Counted from the first letter of the stretch, positions 19,001 to 26,640 are shown. The stretch is DNA of 64,000 nucleotides from Diplocloster modestus (GCF_019042245.1 NZ_JAHQCX010000012.1:105064-169063), one strand, 5' to 3'. Notes: generated from the letters alone by a model not told the origin. Program-made: numbers and translations.

Positions 19001-20386
19001 ACCGTACAGGGGTTCAACGAGCGTGTAAAAGAGTTGCAGAAGCAGCTGGACAGGGATCTGGGTACTTACCATAAGAAACAGGGCAGCGTGCAGCACGCCC
19101 GCAGTATGATAGAGCAGCAGTACGGTACATTCGAAAAAATGGAGCTGCCGGTGGAACGCTTGGAACTGCTGGTGTCGGAAAACAGAAAGGCAGCGAAGCA
19201 GCTGGAAGATGATCTGGCCAGAGACGAGAACAGCTTAAGAGAGCTGGTTTCACAGTGTTATGCGCTGGAAGCCATGCAGGAAGACATGGAACAGATGATG
19301 AAAACCGAAGGCATCAACCGATCGGATAATCAGGAAGTGCTGGAAAGCGGAATTTCTCTGAAAGAGACATATCGAGAGCTGAAAAAGCAATATGCGAAAA
19401 TGAAACGGGAAGAAACGCTGCGCCGAGAAGAGTTCCTGAAAGAGAAAAACAGTCTGGCCGAGATCCTGACAACCCTGGGAGCCTTTGATCTGGCCCAGGA
19501 GATCAAACAGAGCATCCGAAGTCCCGAGAGCGCGGCGGAAGTAGACAGCCAGACGGAAAAACTGGGGCAGACCATACGCTGCATCGAGCTGGAAAAAGAC
19601 AGGGTAGGCAAAGGAATAGAAGACATGTCCAAAATCAAGGATAACTTCGAAAACCAATGCCTGCAAAGCTGCATGAATATCAAAGAAGAACTGGAGCGCC
19701 TGCCCAAACTGTCCAAGATCAATCTGGACGGAAAGACGGTTTCCATACTGACACTCCAGATCCCTTACCGGCTGGAAGAGCAGTTTAAGGAAGCTATGTC
19801 CAGATACGTGGATCAAATCGCGGAGCATGCCGATGCCATAGAAAGTCCCAATGAAAGGCTGAAATATGTTAAAAATCAGCTGGCCTGGAAAAAACTGTTC
19901 GCTGTCATCGTAACAGATATGGACGCCATAAAACTGAACCTTTACAAGCGGGAACGGATGATTGAGCAAAGCCGGTATCTGCGGTATGAAGAAGCGGTAG
20001 GGAGCACAGGCCAGTCCCAGGGTATCTATATCCAGTTCCTGGTAGCGGTTGTAAATTATATCACCAGTATTTATGCGGGAAACACAGATCCGGTAGAGCT
20101 GAGAAAAGTGATTTTCATCGATAATCCATTCGGTGCGGCAAAAGATATCTACATCTGGGAACCCATATTCCAGCTGCTCAAAAACAACCATGTCCAGCTG
20201 ATCGTGCCGGCCCGTGGAGCGACGCCCGCCATAACCGGAAGGTTTGAAGTAAACTATATTCTGGGACAGAAATTTGTCAGCGGCAGACAGCAGACGGTCG
20301 TCGCAGACTATCGCAGCCAGACTGAGGAATCGGAACTGGAATACATCCCGATTACCTACGAGCAGGAGCAATTGCAATTAACGTAA
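15977..20386 (+). CDS. JetC/MksB-like SMC ATPase with long coiled coils
   Basis: A 1469-residue SMC-like ATPase. Walker A is NGGGKS at residues 39-44. Two very long coiled-coil arms (about 280-640 and 745-1250) flank a globular hinge-like region near 640-745. The C-terminal head has a signature-like STGQSQG at 1343-1349 and a Walker B strand VIFIDNPF with Asp1382. The residue after that Asp, usually the catalytic Glu, is Asn. By family such proteins load on DNA and extrude loops; in Wadjet they mark plasmids for cutting by JetD. GAGGAGG precedes the ATG. No JetD gene follows. Confidence 0.8.
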   Translation: MPQINRIRVNNVKYNFGTQFYDDFVMRFSCKNTIYDLANGGGKSVLMLLLLQNMLPNCTLDEKQPIEKLFRSGNDNTVIHSLVEWKLNPCHIKNGFQYMTTGFCARKARETGSEAAQDRNTAAVEYFNYCIFYREFNDNDLRNLPLSSGEERITYQGLKNYLRDLEKKDFSLQVHLFERKGEYQSFAADYGIYESEWEIIRGINKTEGHVRTYFETNYRTTRKVVEDLLIEEIIQKAFFSRMDRNKEEVSMAQTLLDIRDKLLELSRKKNEIINYDRQIEMIAGFVKWMGTLKNIYHARTDLEDQLVRTYNTCLHREQEKNQARERLQERRESVTVRRQELMRKAESAAVSLEVCGLKELEQKMDQYRKELEGLEEKQRDWSVQLTEKESANDYLDYLDAKAHFESTRVAIDSMQSQNQELAEQLCELAGQMKILMERDAADLKERLDQVEAEVSEKEERLQAGLSQEREIDRAAAVLENSRKIQKEQNRQSQRRIEELYRESNLLLLEKAGEELTRKQAEEQEAFRRIRDVSEEIKTLEEQLTKIRIRDAQQSSKEEALTSRQEECQEYFRRYRSKKQQLDKIKEVYQIPENGNGQETVREAFQNNLSVCVRKRSEYEVEKEMLSSLRNKQPVTPSEPVLRLKEQIERIHGIETVIGCEYVRELDEQTQKELLERYPLLPYGLLVKEGYDQVALDQNLKYSQMGDAVIPVLSLTAVEKGQELTNARGISFVTKDESLFYDEERRRQAAARLEKELEEKERKLLRMETQIQTMEEDLKFLQSFENGPDYEEKQKEFEKLNNELRILRQLGEQNLLQKEQLNSCIRQLNEQRKEEETRRDSLAAEVNRLRTLTELQAALEDGEKQIYLLEKQAAERAGELTKLQEQIGKLRKEIIHQQQQKDHIGQELDRIQKEWADIYASYDREGEVSVPTHTRRELEMIFKGKKEAYEAESSDTSDKLKLLENYQAVMERAKAAIHYRSVSLEELAARYGEVGMRRSSQEDLLKIRSTVQGFNERVKELQKQLDRDLGTYHKKQGSVQHARSMIEQQYGTFEKMELPVERLELLVSENRKAAKQLEDDLARDENSLRELVSQCYALEAMQEDMEQMMKTEGINRSDNQEVLESGISLKETYRELKKQYAKMKREETLRREEFLKEKNSLAEILTTLGAFDLAQEIKQSIRSPESAAEVDSQTEKLGQTIRCIELEKDRVGKGIEDMSKIKDNFENQCLQSCMNIKEELERLPKLSKINLDGKTVSILTLQIPYRLEEQFKEAMSRYVDQIAEHADAIESPNERLKYVKNQLAWKKLFAVIVTDMDAIKLNLYKRERMIEQSRYLRYEEAVGSTGQSQGIYIQFLVAVVNYITSIYAGNTDPVELRKVIFIDNPFGAAKDIYIWEPIFQLLKNNHVQLIVPARGATPAITGRFEVNYILGQKFVSGRQQTVVADYRSQTEESELEYIPITYEQEQLQLT

Positions 20387-20413
20387 TTATCTGATAAATT
20401 CATAAAATTAGAA

Positions 20414-20430
20414 CAATTCACAGTGAATTG
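20414..20430. promoter_or_regulatory. Perfect palindrome after the SMC operon
   Basis: CAATTCAC and GTGAATTG separated by one base. It lies 52 bases before the strong promoter at 20482 and could be an operator; it has no T run and so is a poor terminator. Confidence 0.35.
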
Positions 20431-20481
20431 CATGAAGTGTATTCGAATTAAAGAAAAATGTTAAAATTGCGTGAAAACGTA

Positions 20482-20510
20482 TTGACAAATTACGAGGTGA
20501 GTGTTACTAT
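20482..20510 (+). promoter_or_regulatory. Strong sigma-A promoter facing an ORF-poor region
   Basis: Perfect TTGACA at 20482-20487, a 17-base spacer, and TACTAT at 20505-20510. This is one of the best promoter matches in the window, yet no protein gene of normal size follows for 1.2 kb. Confidence 0.75.
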
Positions 20511-20934
20511 AATCACAACAAAAGACAACAGCAACTTCAAATTAAAAATCTACGAAAGCAGTCAAAGATCAAAGATTCCGCAGTAGAGATGAAAGTTCCA
20601 CTAACAGTAGGATAAGTAATCAGTAACGAAAGGACAGGAATCAGAAAGTAGAAAAGAAGTAAGGTCAGAAAGAAAGATCAGAAGTATCAAGAGTTTACTA
20701 AGATGAACGATTTGCAGTAAAGATTTAGATTCGTAACTGATGATGAAAGATGATATGTCATGATTCAGCAGGTTAAGTGATCTGGTTGATACGAAAGATC
20801 AGTAATCAATAGTGAAAGATATAAGATCTTAAGTAAGGCCAGACAAGAGTTCGGTTTTCAGATTTTATCTTTGATCAGTATACTGAGATAGTGGATGAGT
20901 AGATTTGATGTAAATGGATAGGAGGTCGAGTCCC

Positions 20935-21363
20935 GTGGACATGTCAGAAACAAAACTGGTTCAATATGTTAGTGGTATGGCAAATAATTCTTGCGAGAAA
21001 GGCCTTATAGTAAAAAGAAGATAAACCAGTGAGAAAGTTATAATAATAAATCGGAGAGAAAGATCTGGTTAATAAAATAAAAAGATTCGGAATTTGCCAA
21101 CATATTGAAGGAATACCACATCAGTGATCCAAAAATTTTTGATGAGCGTGTAAAGAAACGGGAATCAAAAGATAAGAGTAAATCGTATATAGTATAGAAA
21201 GTCTTCCGTAACAGTTTTTTTTAAGAAGATTGATACATTATATGTAGATTGAAATTATAGAAGGAGATATGACGAGAAAGTATCTTTGGAAATTTTGGAT
21301 GACATAGACGAAAAAGTTATAAAAGAAGAAGGAAGAAAAAAGATAGTTCAAGATAAGTTTTAA
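20935..21363 (+). pseudogene. Possible remnant of a protein gene
   Basis: After an AGGAGGT site the frame at 20935/20941 reads for about 28 codons to a stop at 21022. Another frame, 21081-21197, encodes a protein-like stretch including EFANILKEYHISDPKIFDER, and after a run of eight T residues (21215-21222) the next frame continues to 21363 through one stop and ends in KVIKEEGRKKIVQDKF. Joined, this would be a roughly 130-150-residue protein with several stops and shifts. No family recognised; coincidence in A-rich sequence cannot be excluded. Confidence 0.35.
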
Positions 21364-21434
21364 AATAAAATGCAAGAATCAAGAATCGAAAAAGCCTCCG
21401 GTTTTATAATAAAATATAATATAATTAAATATAT

Positions 21435-21478
21435 AAAATAGCCGTTACAGGAAAACCTATAACGGCTATTTTAATTAA
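21435..21478 (+). terminator. Strong terminator closing the ORF-poor region
   Basis: A 17-base stem with one mismatch (21435-21451 with 21456-21472), GAAAA-type loop, and T-rich exit. It is well placed to end a transcript begun at about 20517. Confidence 0.8.
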
Positions 21479-21647
21479 TGGAAGGAGGATGTGAAAGGCC
21501 AACGAAATAACAAAATTTACCAGTTCTTTATGATAGCCCGCCAATCCATCCCTCACCAATCAAGGAAAAGAAGGAGCAGACCCTCTCCGGACCGTCCCTG
21601 CTTTTCTGAACTAAGCTCATTCCCCCTGGATTTTCCTATTCTATATT

Positions 21648-21677
21648 TTGACAAGGCCGTAACGAGTATGATAAACT
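21648..21677 (+). promoter_or_regulatory. Probable sigma-A promoter of the TPR/ATPase gene
   Basis: TTGACA at 21648-21653, 18-base spacer, TAAACT at 21672-21677, about 36 bases before the start at 21713. The -35 is perfect, the -10 moderate. Confidence 0.55.
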
Positions 21678-21712
21678 AAAAACAATAGGCAAAATCGGCA
21701 GAGGTGATTCAG

Positions 21713-24277
21713 TTGGATAAAAACGAATACCGAATAAAAGTAGGAAAAATAAATAAATTAATAGAGTTAAAGGACTATACATCCGCTTTGGAAGTAGCAG
21801 AAACCGTAGATTGGACAAGAGTTAAGAATGCCCGCATGCTTTGTCTGGCAAGTGAGATTTACCGCAAAAACGGACAATATGAAGAAGCACGTGAGCTTCT
21901 GCTACAAGCCTATGAATATTCCCCGTCCAGCCGTCGAATCGTATACCGACTATCTGAGCTCAGTGTTAAGCTGGGGGAGATTGATCAGGCGATCGATTAT
22001 TTTCAGGAGTTTGTGCAGCTGGCGCCCAATGATACCGACCGGTTTATCTTAAAATACAGGATATACCAGGCGAGGGGATCTGCGATTGAAGATCAGATTA
22101 AGATTCTGGAAGACTATAAACGGCATGAATACGATGAAAAATGGGTCTTTGAACTGGCAAGGCTCTATGCTTTTGCGGGAATGACACAGAAATGTGTGGA
22201 AGAGTGTGATGAACTGATTTTGTGGTTTAGCGAAGGGGAATTCGTGACAAAAGCCATGGAATTAAAGAAGATGTTCAAACCACTGACGCCTTTACAGCAG
22301 GAAAAATATGAAGCGGCTATGATATCCCGAAATGCGCCGGCCCGCGTGCAGGAGCCGGTCCTGGAAGAGTCAAAGGAAGAATTGTCCCTGGAGGAGAGTG
22401 TTAACCCTGATATTTTCAGAAGATCAGCAGAATCCGGGCGGAAACGTGAGGATACAGAAGAACCAGAAGAACCAGAAGAACCAGAGGAAGATGTCCCGGC
22501 ACAAAAGTTCCAGCTTTTGAAGAAAAAGAAAAAAGAAGCGGATGCGGAGGCCTCTGCTATTCCAGCGGCCGATGAGCCCGGAATAGAACTGCCGGATCTG
22601 GCCGCTGAAGTGCAGCGTTTTAAAGCGCAGGCGGATGCGCAGGGAGTGAAACAGACGATAGCGGAATCTGAATATAGAGCTGCGGAAGAAGTAACGGATT
22701 TAGGGGCCTATATAGGGACGGACCAGACAGAGGGACAGCTTTTAGATCAGCCATCCGAAAATACCTCTCGGGGGGAGACAACGGAAGTATCTGATGATTT
22801 CTCAGATACTGCGCATCACGCTCAGGATGGCAGCCAGGAGAAGCCAGGCGCACAGGGCAGTCGTATAGAGGAGCCAGAGGGGCTTCCCAGCGATCCATTT
22901 CGGACATTGCCCGGGAGAAGCCGTGTGGAGATGGCCGCCAGCAAAAAACGCATGAAAAAGAAGATAGATTTGGAACCGGATTTCGAAATGACCGAGCCGG
23001 TTGTTCATCATGCATTTGATCCGTTTAAATCAGCAGATAGCACGAAAATGGATGAGGAAGCATTAGAAGAAGAGCTGGCCAATAACCTGAAGGAGATCAT
23101 GGGCGAACGCTTTGAGAAAGCGTCCGAGGACATCGTGCTTCAGGCCCACGCGGCGATCAAAGAGTCAAAAGAAAAGATCGATCAGATGCTCAATGAAGAC
23201 TATCAGGTTCAGATCCCGGATGATGTGAAGAGTCTGCTGGAAAAATATGGGCCGGATCAGGAAGAGTTCCTGCAGAGACAGGAAGCAGATGACATCGAAG
23301 ATCTGGAAAAGGAATTATCAGATGCGGCAGAAAGCACGGATGATGGAAGCCCGGAATCCGGGTTTGGCCCTTTGGTGGAAGATAACGACGATGCGGCAAA
23401 CGATCTGGAGGAGAAGATCGAAGACAGCATACCGGATGATATAGAGGCCCTGGTGGAGACGGAAGCGAGAGCACAGCTGGAGATGAAACAGGTAAGAGAA
23501 CCTCTGGCCTTAAAACCGTTGCCAAAAGAATATCATGACATTTTTAACTATTTTATACCAGTCAGAGGCATGCGGCAGCAGCTGGAAACCGTTCTGGAAA
23601 ATGAGCGGAACTGCAAGAAGAGAAACGGCACCTCGATTACGGGAAATATTCTGATTACCGGAGAGCATGGTACAGGCAAGACGGTTCTCGCCATCGATGT
23701 AGTGAAAGCGATCTATCAGGTCAAAAATAAGAAGGATGCCAAAGTAGGAAAGATTACGGCAAAGTCTTTGAACAATAAAAAAGTGGCGGACGTGATGAAA
23801 AAAATCCGCGGCGGAGCCCTGGTTATCGAACAGGCCGGCTCCATGTCGGAGAAGACTGTCAATGACCTGGATCGATGGATGTGTTCCATGACGGATGAGT
23901 CTTTGATCGTGCTGGAAGACAGTAAGGAAGATCTTTATCAGTGCCTGGTGAAGAATCCGGTGTTTGCCAGAAAATTTATATCCACGATTGAGATTCCGGT
24001 ATTTAATAACGATGAGCTTATAGAATTTGCCAGACACTATGCCAACGAGATCGGATATTCTATTGAAGAAATGGGCATTCTGGCGCTGTATAACGAGATC
24101 GGGAACCGGCAGACGGATGACCATAATGTGACTGTAGCAGAAGTGAAGGAGCTGGTGGACCGGGCTACTGACAGGGAAGCCAAATTCTCAATCGGTAAGT
24201 TCCTGGCCGGAAATAAGAGATATGATGACGATAAAAGAGTCATTCTGAAAGAAAAGCATTTTGAAGAAGAATCATAG
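21713..24277 (+). CDS. TPR-repeat protein fused to a C-terminal AAA-like ATPase domain
   Basis: An 854-residue protein. Residues 10-200 are TPR-like helical repeats (YEEARELLLQAYEYSPSSRR). Residues about 200-560 are acidic, low-complexity and probably disordered, including a run of EEP triplets. Residues about 580-845 form an ATPase domain with Walker A GEHGTGKT and a strand GALVIEQAG in the Walker B position, resembling CbxX/CfxQ-type AAA proteins. The TTG at 21713 is chosen because AGAGGTG lies six bases upstream; a GTG at 21704 is inside that site. The amylase-family gene follows after 18 bases. Function unknown. Confidence 0.75.
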   Translation: MDKNEYRIKVGKINKLIELKDYTSALEVAETVDWTRVKNARMLCLASEIYRKNGQYEEARELLLQAYEYSPSSRRIVYRLSELSVKLGEIDQAIDYFQEFVQLAPNDTDRFILKYRIYQARGSAIEDQIKILEDYKRHEYDEKWVFELARLYAFAGMTQKCVEECDELILWFSEGEFVTKAMELKKMFKPLTPLQQEKYEAAMISRNAPARVQEPVLEESKEELSLEESVNPDIFRRSAESGRKREDTEEPEEPEEPEEDVPAQKFQLLKKKKKEADAEASAIPAADEPGIELPDLAAEVQRFKAQADAQGVKQTIAESEYRAAEEVTDLGAYIGTDQTEGQLLDQPSENTSRGETTEVSDDFSDTAHHAQDGSQEKPGAQGSRIEEPEGLPSDPFRTLPGRSRVEMAASKKRMKKKIDLEPDFEMTEPVVHHAFDPFKSADSTKMDEEALEEELANNLKEIMGERFEKASEDIVLQAHAAIKESKEKIDQMLNEDYQVQIPDDVKSLLEKYGPDQEEFLQRQEADDIEDLEKELSDAAESTDDGSPESGFGPLVEDNDDAANDLEEKIEDSIPDDIEALVETEARAQLEMKQVREPLALKPLPKEYHDIFNYFIPVRGMRQQLETVLENERNCKKRNGTSITGNILITGEHGTGKTVLAIDVVKAIYQVKNKKDAKVGKITAKSLNNKKVADVMKKIRGGALVIEQAGSMSEKTVNDLDRWMCSMTDESLIVLEDSKEDLYQCLVKNPVFARKFISTIEIPVFNNDELIEFARHYANEIGYSIEEMGILALYNEIGNRQTDDHNVTVAEVKELVDRATDREAKFSIGKFLAGNKRYDDDKRVILKEKHFEEES

Positions 24278-24295
24278 ATCAGCAGGAGGAAATCA

Positions 24296-25648
24296 ATGTC
24301 AGTCTGGTATGAAGAGGCAATATTTTACCATATATACCCATTAGGGCTGCTGGGAGCGCCCAGAGTAAATGATAGTGGAGAAGTGGTTCACCGGTTGCGT
24401 GAGCTTACGCCATGGATTGATCATATAAAAGAGCTTAATTGTACTGCGGTTTATATAGGTCCGCTCTTTGAAGCCTCTACCCACGGTTATGATACGATTG
24501 ATTATAAAAAAGTGGACAGGCGTCTTGGGGACAATGGCGACTTCCGCCAATTTGTTGCGGCCTGCCATGAACGAGGAATTAAGGTTGTGGTGGACGGTGT
24601 TTTCAATCATACGGGAAGGGATTTTTTCGCTTTTCAGGATATCCGTCAGAATCGTGAAAATTCCCGATATCGATACTGGTACCGCGATCTGAATTTTGGC
24701 GGGAATACACCGTATAATGACGGTTTTTATTACGCGGCCTGGAGAGGTTGTTACGAGTTGGCCAATTTGAATCTGGACAATGAAGAAGTGCGTAATTATC
24801 TGTATGAGGTAATTCATGAATGGATCGTGGAATTTGATATTGACGGTATCCGTCTGGACTGTGCGGACTGCCTGAATTTTGATTTTATGAAAGAGATGCG
24901 CAGAAGAACCTCAGCTGAAAAAGAAGATTTCTGGCTGATGGGAGAAGTAATCCATGGAGATTACAGCCGCTGGGCGAACCCGGAAACACTGCATTCGGTG
25001 ACAAATTATGAGCTCCATAAAGGGCTGTATTCCGGGCATAACGATCATAACTATTTTGAAATCGCACATACGATCCGCCGTGAATTTGACCAGAACGGAG
25101 GGATTTACCGGAATACAAAGCTGTACTCTTTTGTGGACAATCACGATGTGGATCGCCTGGCCAGTAAGCTCACAGTAAAAGAGAATCTGAATCCTGTCTA
25201 TACACTACTATACACGCTGCCGGGTGTTCCTTCCATCTACTATGGTTCCGAATGGGGAATCGAGGGGAAAAAAGAGGGAGGAAATGATGATCCGCTCAGG
25301 CCCCGGCTGGATTTGGAAGAAATAAAGGGGAATGCTCCCGCAGACGGGCTGGAGGAATGGATTCGTACGCTTGGACGGATTAAAAAAGAGAACCATGCGC
25401 TCTCTTATGGGACTTATAAGGAATTGGTCTTAACGAACCGTCAGTATGCATTTGCCAGGATCTTAGATGACAAAGCCGTATTGATCGCGGTAAACAATGA
25501 CGGGCAGGATGCGGAAATATCCGTAGCGATTCCGATAACAGCGTCCTTTGGTGTAGATGCTGTGCAGGGAGAGCAGGTATCCTTGGAAAGCGGTACATGG
25601 AAGGTGCGGCTTAAGGCAAACGGCAGCGCGGTCTTATGTATCGGGTAA
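24296..25648 (+). CDS. GH13 alpha-amylase-family glycoside hydrolase
   Basis: A 450-residue cytoplasmic enzyme with no signal peptide. Catalytic residues are visible: Asp188 in DGIRLDCAD (nucleophile), Glu217 in LMGEVIHG (acid/base) and Asp284 in FVDNHDVDR (transition-state stabiliser). His-bearing GVFNHTG is the usual region I. Length and the short C-terminal domain fit maltodextrin glucosidase or neopullulanase-like intracellular enzymes acting on short alpha-glucans. AGGAGG lies seven bases before the ATG. It is probably co-transcribed with the TPR gene and ends at paired hairpins. Confidence 0.92.
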   Translation: MSVWYEEAIFYHIYPLGLLGAPRVNDSGEVVHRLRELTPWIDHIKELNCTAVYIGPLFEASTHGYDTIDYKKVDRRLGDNGDFRQFVAACHERGIKVVVDGVFNHTGRDFFAFQDIRQNRENSRYRYWYRDLNFGGNTPYNDGFYYAAWRGCYELANLNLDNEEVRNYLYEVIHEWIVEFDIDGIRLDCADCLNFDFMKEMRRRTSAEKEDFWLMGEVIHGDYSRWANPETLHSVTNYELHKGLYSGHNDHNYFEIAHTIRREFDQNGGIYRNTKLYSFVDNHDVDRLASKLTVKENLNPVYTLLYTLPGVPSIYYGSEWGIEGKKEGGNDDPLRPRLDLEEIKGNAPADGLEEWIRTLGRIKKENHALSYGTYKELVLTNRQYAFARILDDKAVLIAVNNDGQDAEISVAIPITASFGVDAVQGEQVSLESGTWKVRLKANGSAVLCIG

Positions 25649-25735
25649 GTTCCGGAAATAGCCTCTCCGGTTGTTTTTCATGCATCACGGGGAGCGGCTA
25701 GTATACAGCGGCAAAGTACATAGAACGGTAAAAAT

Positions 25736-25785
25736 AATACGCAGCAGGGCTTTATGAATACCAAAAGCCGTGCTGCGTATTTTAC
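25736..25785. terminator. Strong bidirectional hairpin between convergent genes
   Basis: An 18-base stem, AATACGCAGCAGGGCTTT (25736-25753) with its near-perfect complement (25764-25781), lying between the plus-strand glucosidase and the minus-strand yaaL. A smaller CCGGA/TCCGG hairpin with a T run lies just after the glucosidase stop, near 25652-25677. Confidence 0.75.
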
Positions 25786-25834
25786 ATTCTGAAATTCAAC
25801 GGATTATAAAAATTCTGCTTGAACCGGAAAAGAT

Positions 25835-26050
25835 CTACAATTCCTGTAATTCAAGCCGTCTGGCCTGATCCAGAAGAAATTTGTAGCGTTTCTGTACCGC
25901 GTTCACCTCATAAATGTAACAGTCTATTAAATCAGGGTCCACTACATTTTCAAAGTTTGAATAGGCGGTATCCAATGCGTTCTTGGTTTTGTCAATATCG
26001 TACAGAAGCTGGCTTTTATCGGGCGCATCTTTTTTGAAAATGTTTTTCAA
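25835..26050 (-). CDS. YaaL-like DUF2508 family protein
   Basis: A 71-residue helical protein matching the DUF2508/YaaL pattern, notably the segment VVDPDLIDCYIYEVNA. Function unknown. The start is a TTG at 26050 preceded by AGGGATTTG. In Bacillus subtilis yaaL sits in an operon between recR and bofA; here it is divergent from bofA, with a palindromic repeat in between and no recR nearby. Confidence 0.82.
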   Translation of the reverse strand: MKNIFKKDAPDKSQLLYDIDKTKNALDTAYSNFENVVDPDLIDCYIYEVNAVQKRYKFLLDQARRLELQEL

Positions 26051-26130
26051 TCAAATCCCTACTTTCTCTTATACTGGAAAATTACAACAGTCTCTTTTTA
26101 CTAATTATAGTCAAAAATAGAAAATCTATA

Positions 26131-26262
26131 CTAAAAAACAGGCACTAAGTGCTCATAGCGATAAAAAATAGTAGCGCTCGAAAAAACCTCGCTGACTATT
26201 TTTCATGCATCGCACGTAAGTGCCTAAAAAACAGGTACTAAGTGCTCATAGCGATAAAAAAT
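26131..26262. repeat. Palindromic dispersed repeat, copy 1 with an extra half unit
   Basis: Positions 26141-26224 form an 84-bp imperfect palindrome opened by GGCACTAAGTGC and closed by GCACGTAAGTGCC, with the inner stem AATAGTAGCG/CGCTGACTATT. The first 39 bases (26131-26169) are directly repeated at 26224-26262 with one mismatch. The 105 bases 26158-26262 recur in inverted orientation at 53303-53407 with only a few differences. It lies between the divergent yaaL and bofA genes. Confidence 0.85.
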
Positions 26263-26327
26263 CCGAATATTTCGAGGTGAAATGTGATATATATGGAGTA
26301 AGAAGATTTACAAGCCTGGTGACAAGT

Positions 26328-26600
26328 ATGGATATGATGCAGGGATTATGGTGGATTCTGGGAGCTTGTGGTGTTGTACTGGTGATCGTGATGTTCCGGA
26401 AAAACACAGAGATTTTGGTTAATTTTCTACTGCGGATGGTTATGGGGGTTATCGGCATTTATTTTGTGAATCAGTTTCTGGCCGCGCAAAATATTGCGAT
26501 TGCCGTGGGATTAAATCCGGCCAGTCTTTTGACAGTCGGAGGCCTCGGCATACCTGGATTCGCGTTGCTTTATGGAATTATGGCAGTTCAAATTTTGTGA
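26328..26600 (+). CDS. bofA: BofA family inhibitor of pro-sigma-K processing
   Basis: A 90-residue membrane protein with three hydrophobic helices and the BofA C-terminal pattern LNPASLLTVGGLGIPGFALLYG. In sporulating bacilli BofA sits in the outer forespore membrane and holds back the SpoIVFB protease until the forespore signals. Its presence suggests a spore former. The start at 26328 has GGTGA five bases upstream; longer in-frame sequence back to 26220 lies inside the palindromic repeat and is unlikely to be coding. It is immediately upstream of the tad operon promoter. Confidence 0.88.
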   Translation: MDMMQGLWWILGACGVVLVIVMFRKNTEILVNFLLRMVMGVIGIYFVNQFLAAQNIAIAVGLNPASLLTVGGLGIPGFALLYGIMAVQIL

Positions 26601-26611
26601 TATTTTTACAA

Positions 26612-26640
26612 TGGACATCATAATTGAACTGCTATATAAT
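26612..26640 (+). promoter_or_regulatory. Sigma-A promoter of the tad operon
   Basis: TGGACA at 26612-26617, 17-base spacer, TATAAT at 26635-26640. A 12-bp palindrome GAAACATGTTTC (26649-26660) covers the expected transcription start and may be an operator. A leader of about 150 bases follows before tadZ. Confidence 0.65.

Larger units (their letters stand above)
20517..21478 (+). other. Transcribed-looking, purine-rich region without a normal gene
   Basis: About 950 bases lie between the strong promoter and a strong terminator. The plus strand is very rich in A and G, and short words such as GAAAGAT, AGTAAT and GATCAG recur between 20540 and 20830 without a fixed period. No reading frame here exceeds about 40 codons. 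A well-formed AGGAGGT site at 20920-20926 precedes a GTG at 20935 and an ATG at 20941. Two readings are possible: a long non-coding RNA, or the decayed remains of a gene with its leader. I do not recognise a known large RNA class. Confidence 0.4.

Noticed and set aside
19250..20377. A long open frame of 375 codons on the minus strand inside the SMC gene
   Set aside because: It is fully antisense to a gene with clear ATPase motifs, has no ribosome site and shows no recognisable motif. Several similar antisense frames occur in other genes of this window.
21491..21679. A 62-codon frame starting at a GTG after AAGGAGG
   Set aside because: The ribosome site is only two bases from the GTG, the sequence is Arg/Ser/Pro rich without recognisable features, and the TPR gene promoter lies inside it. 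The ATG at 21489 is directly followed by a stop.
26220..26327. N-terminal extension of BofA
   Set aside because: The extra codons fall in the palindromic repeat and BofA proteins are about 90 residues long.
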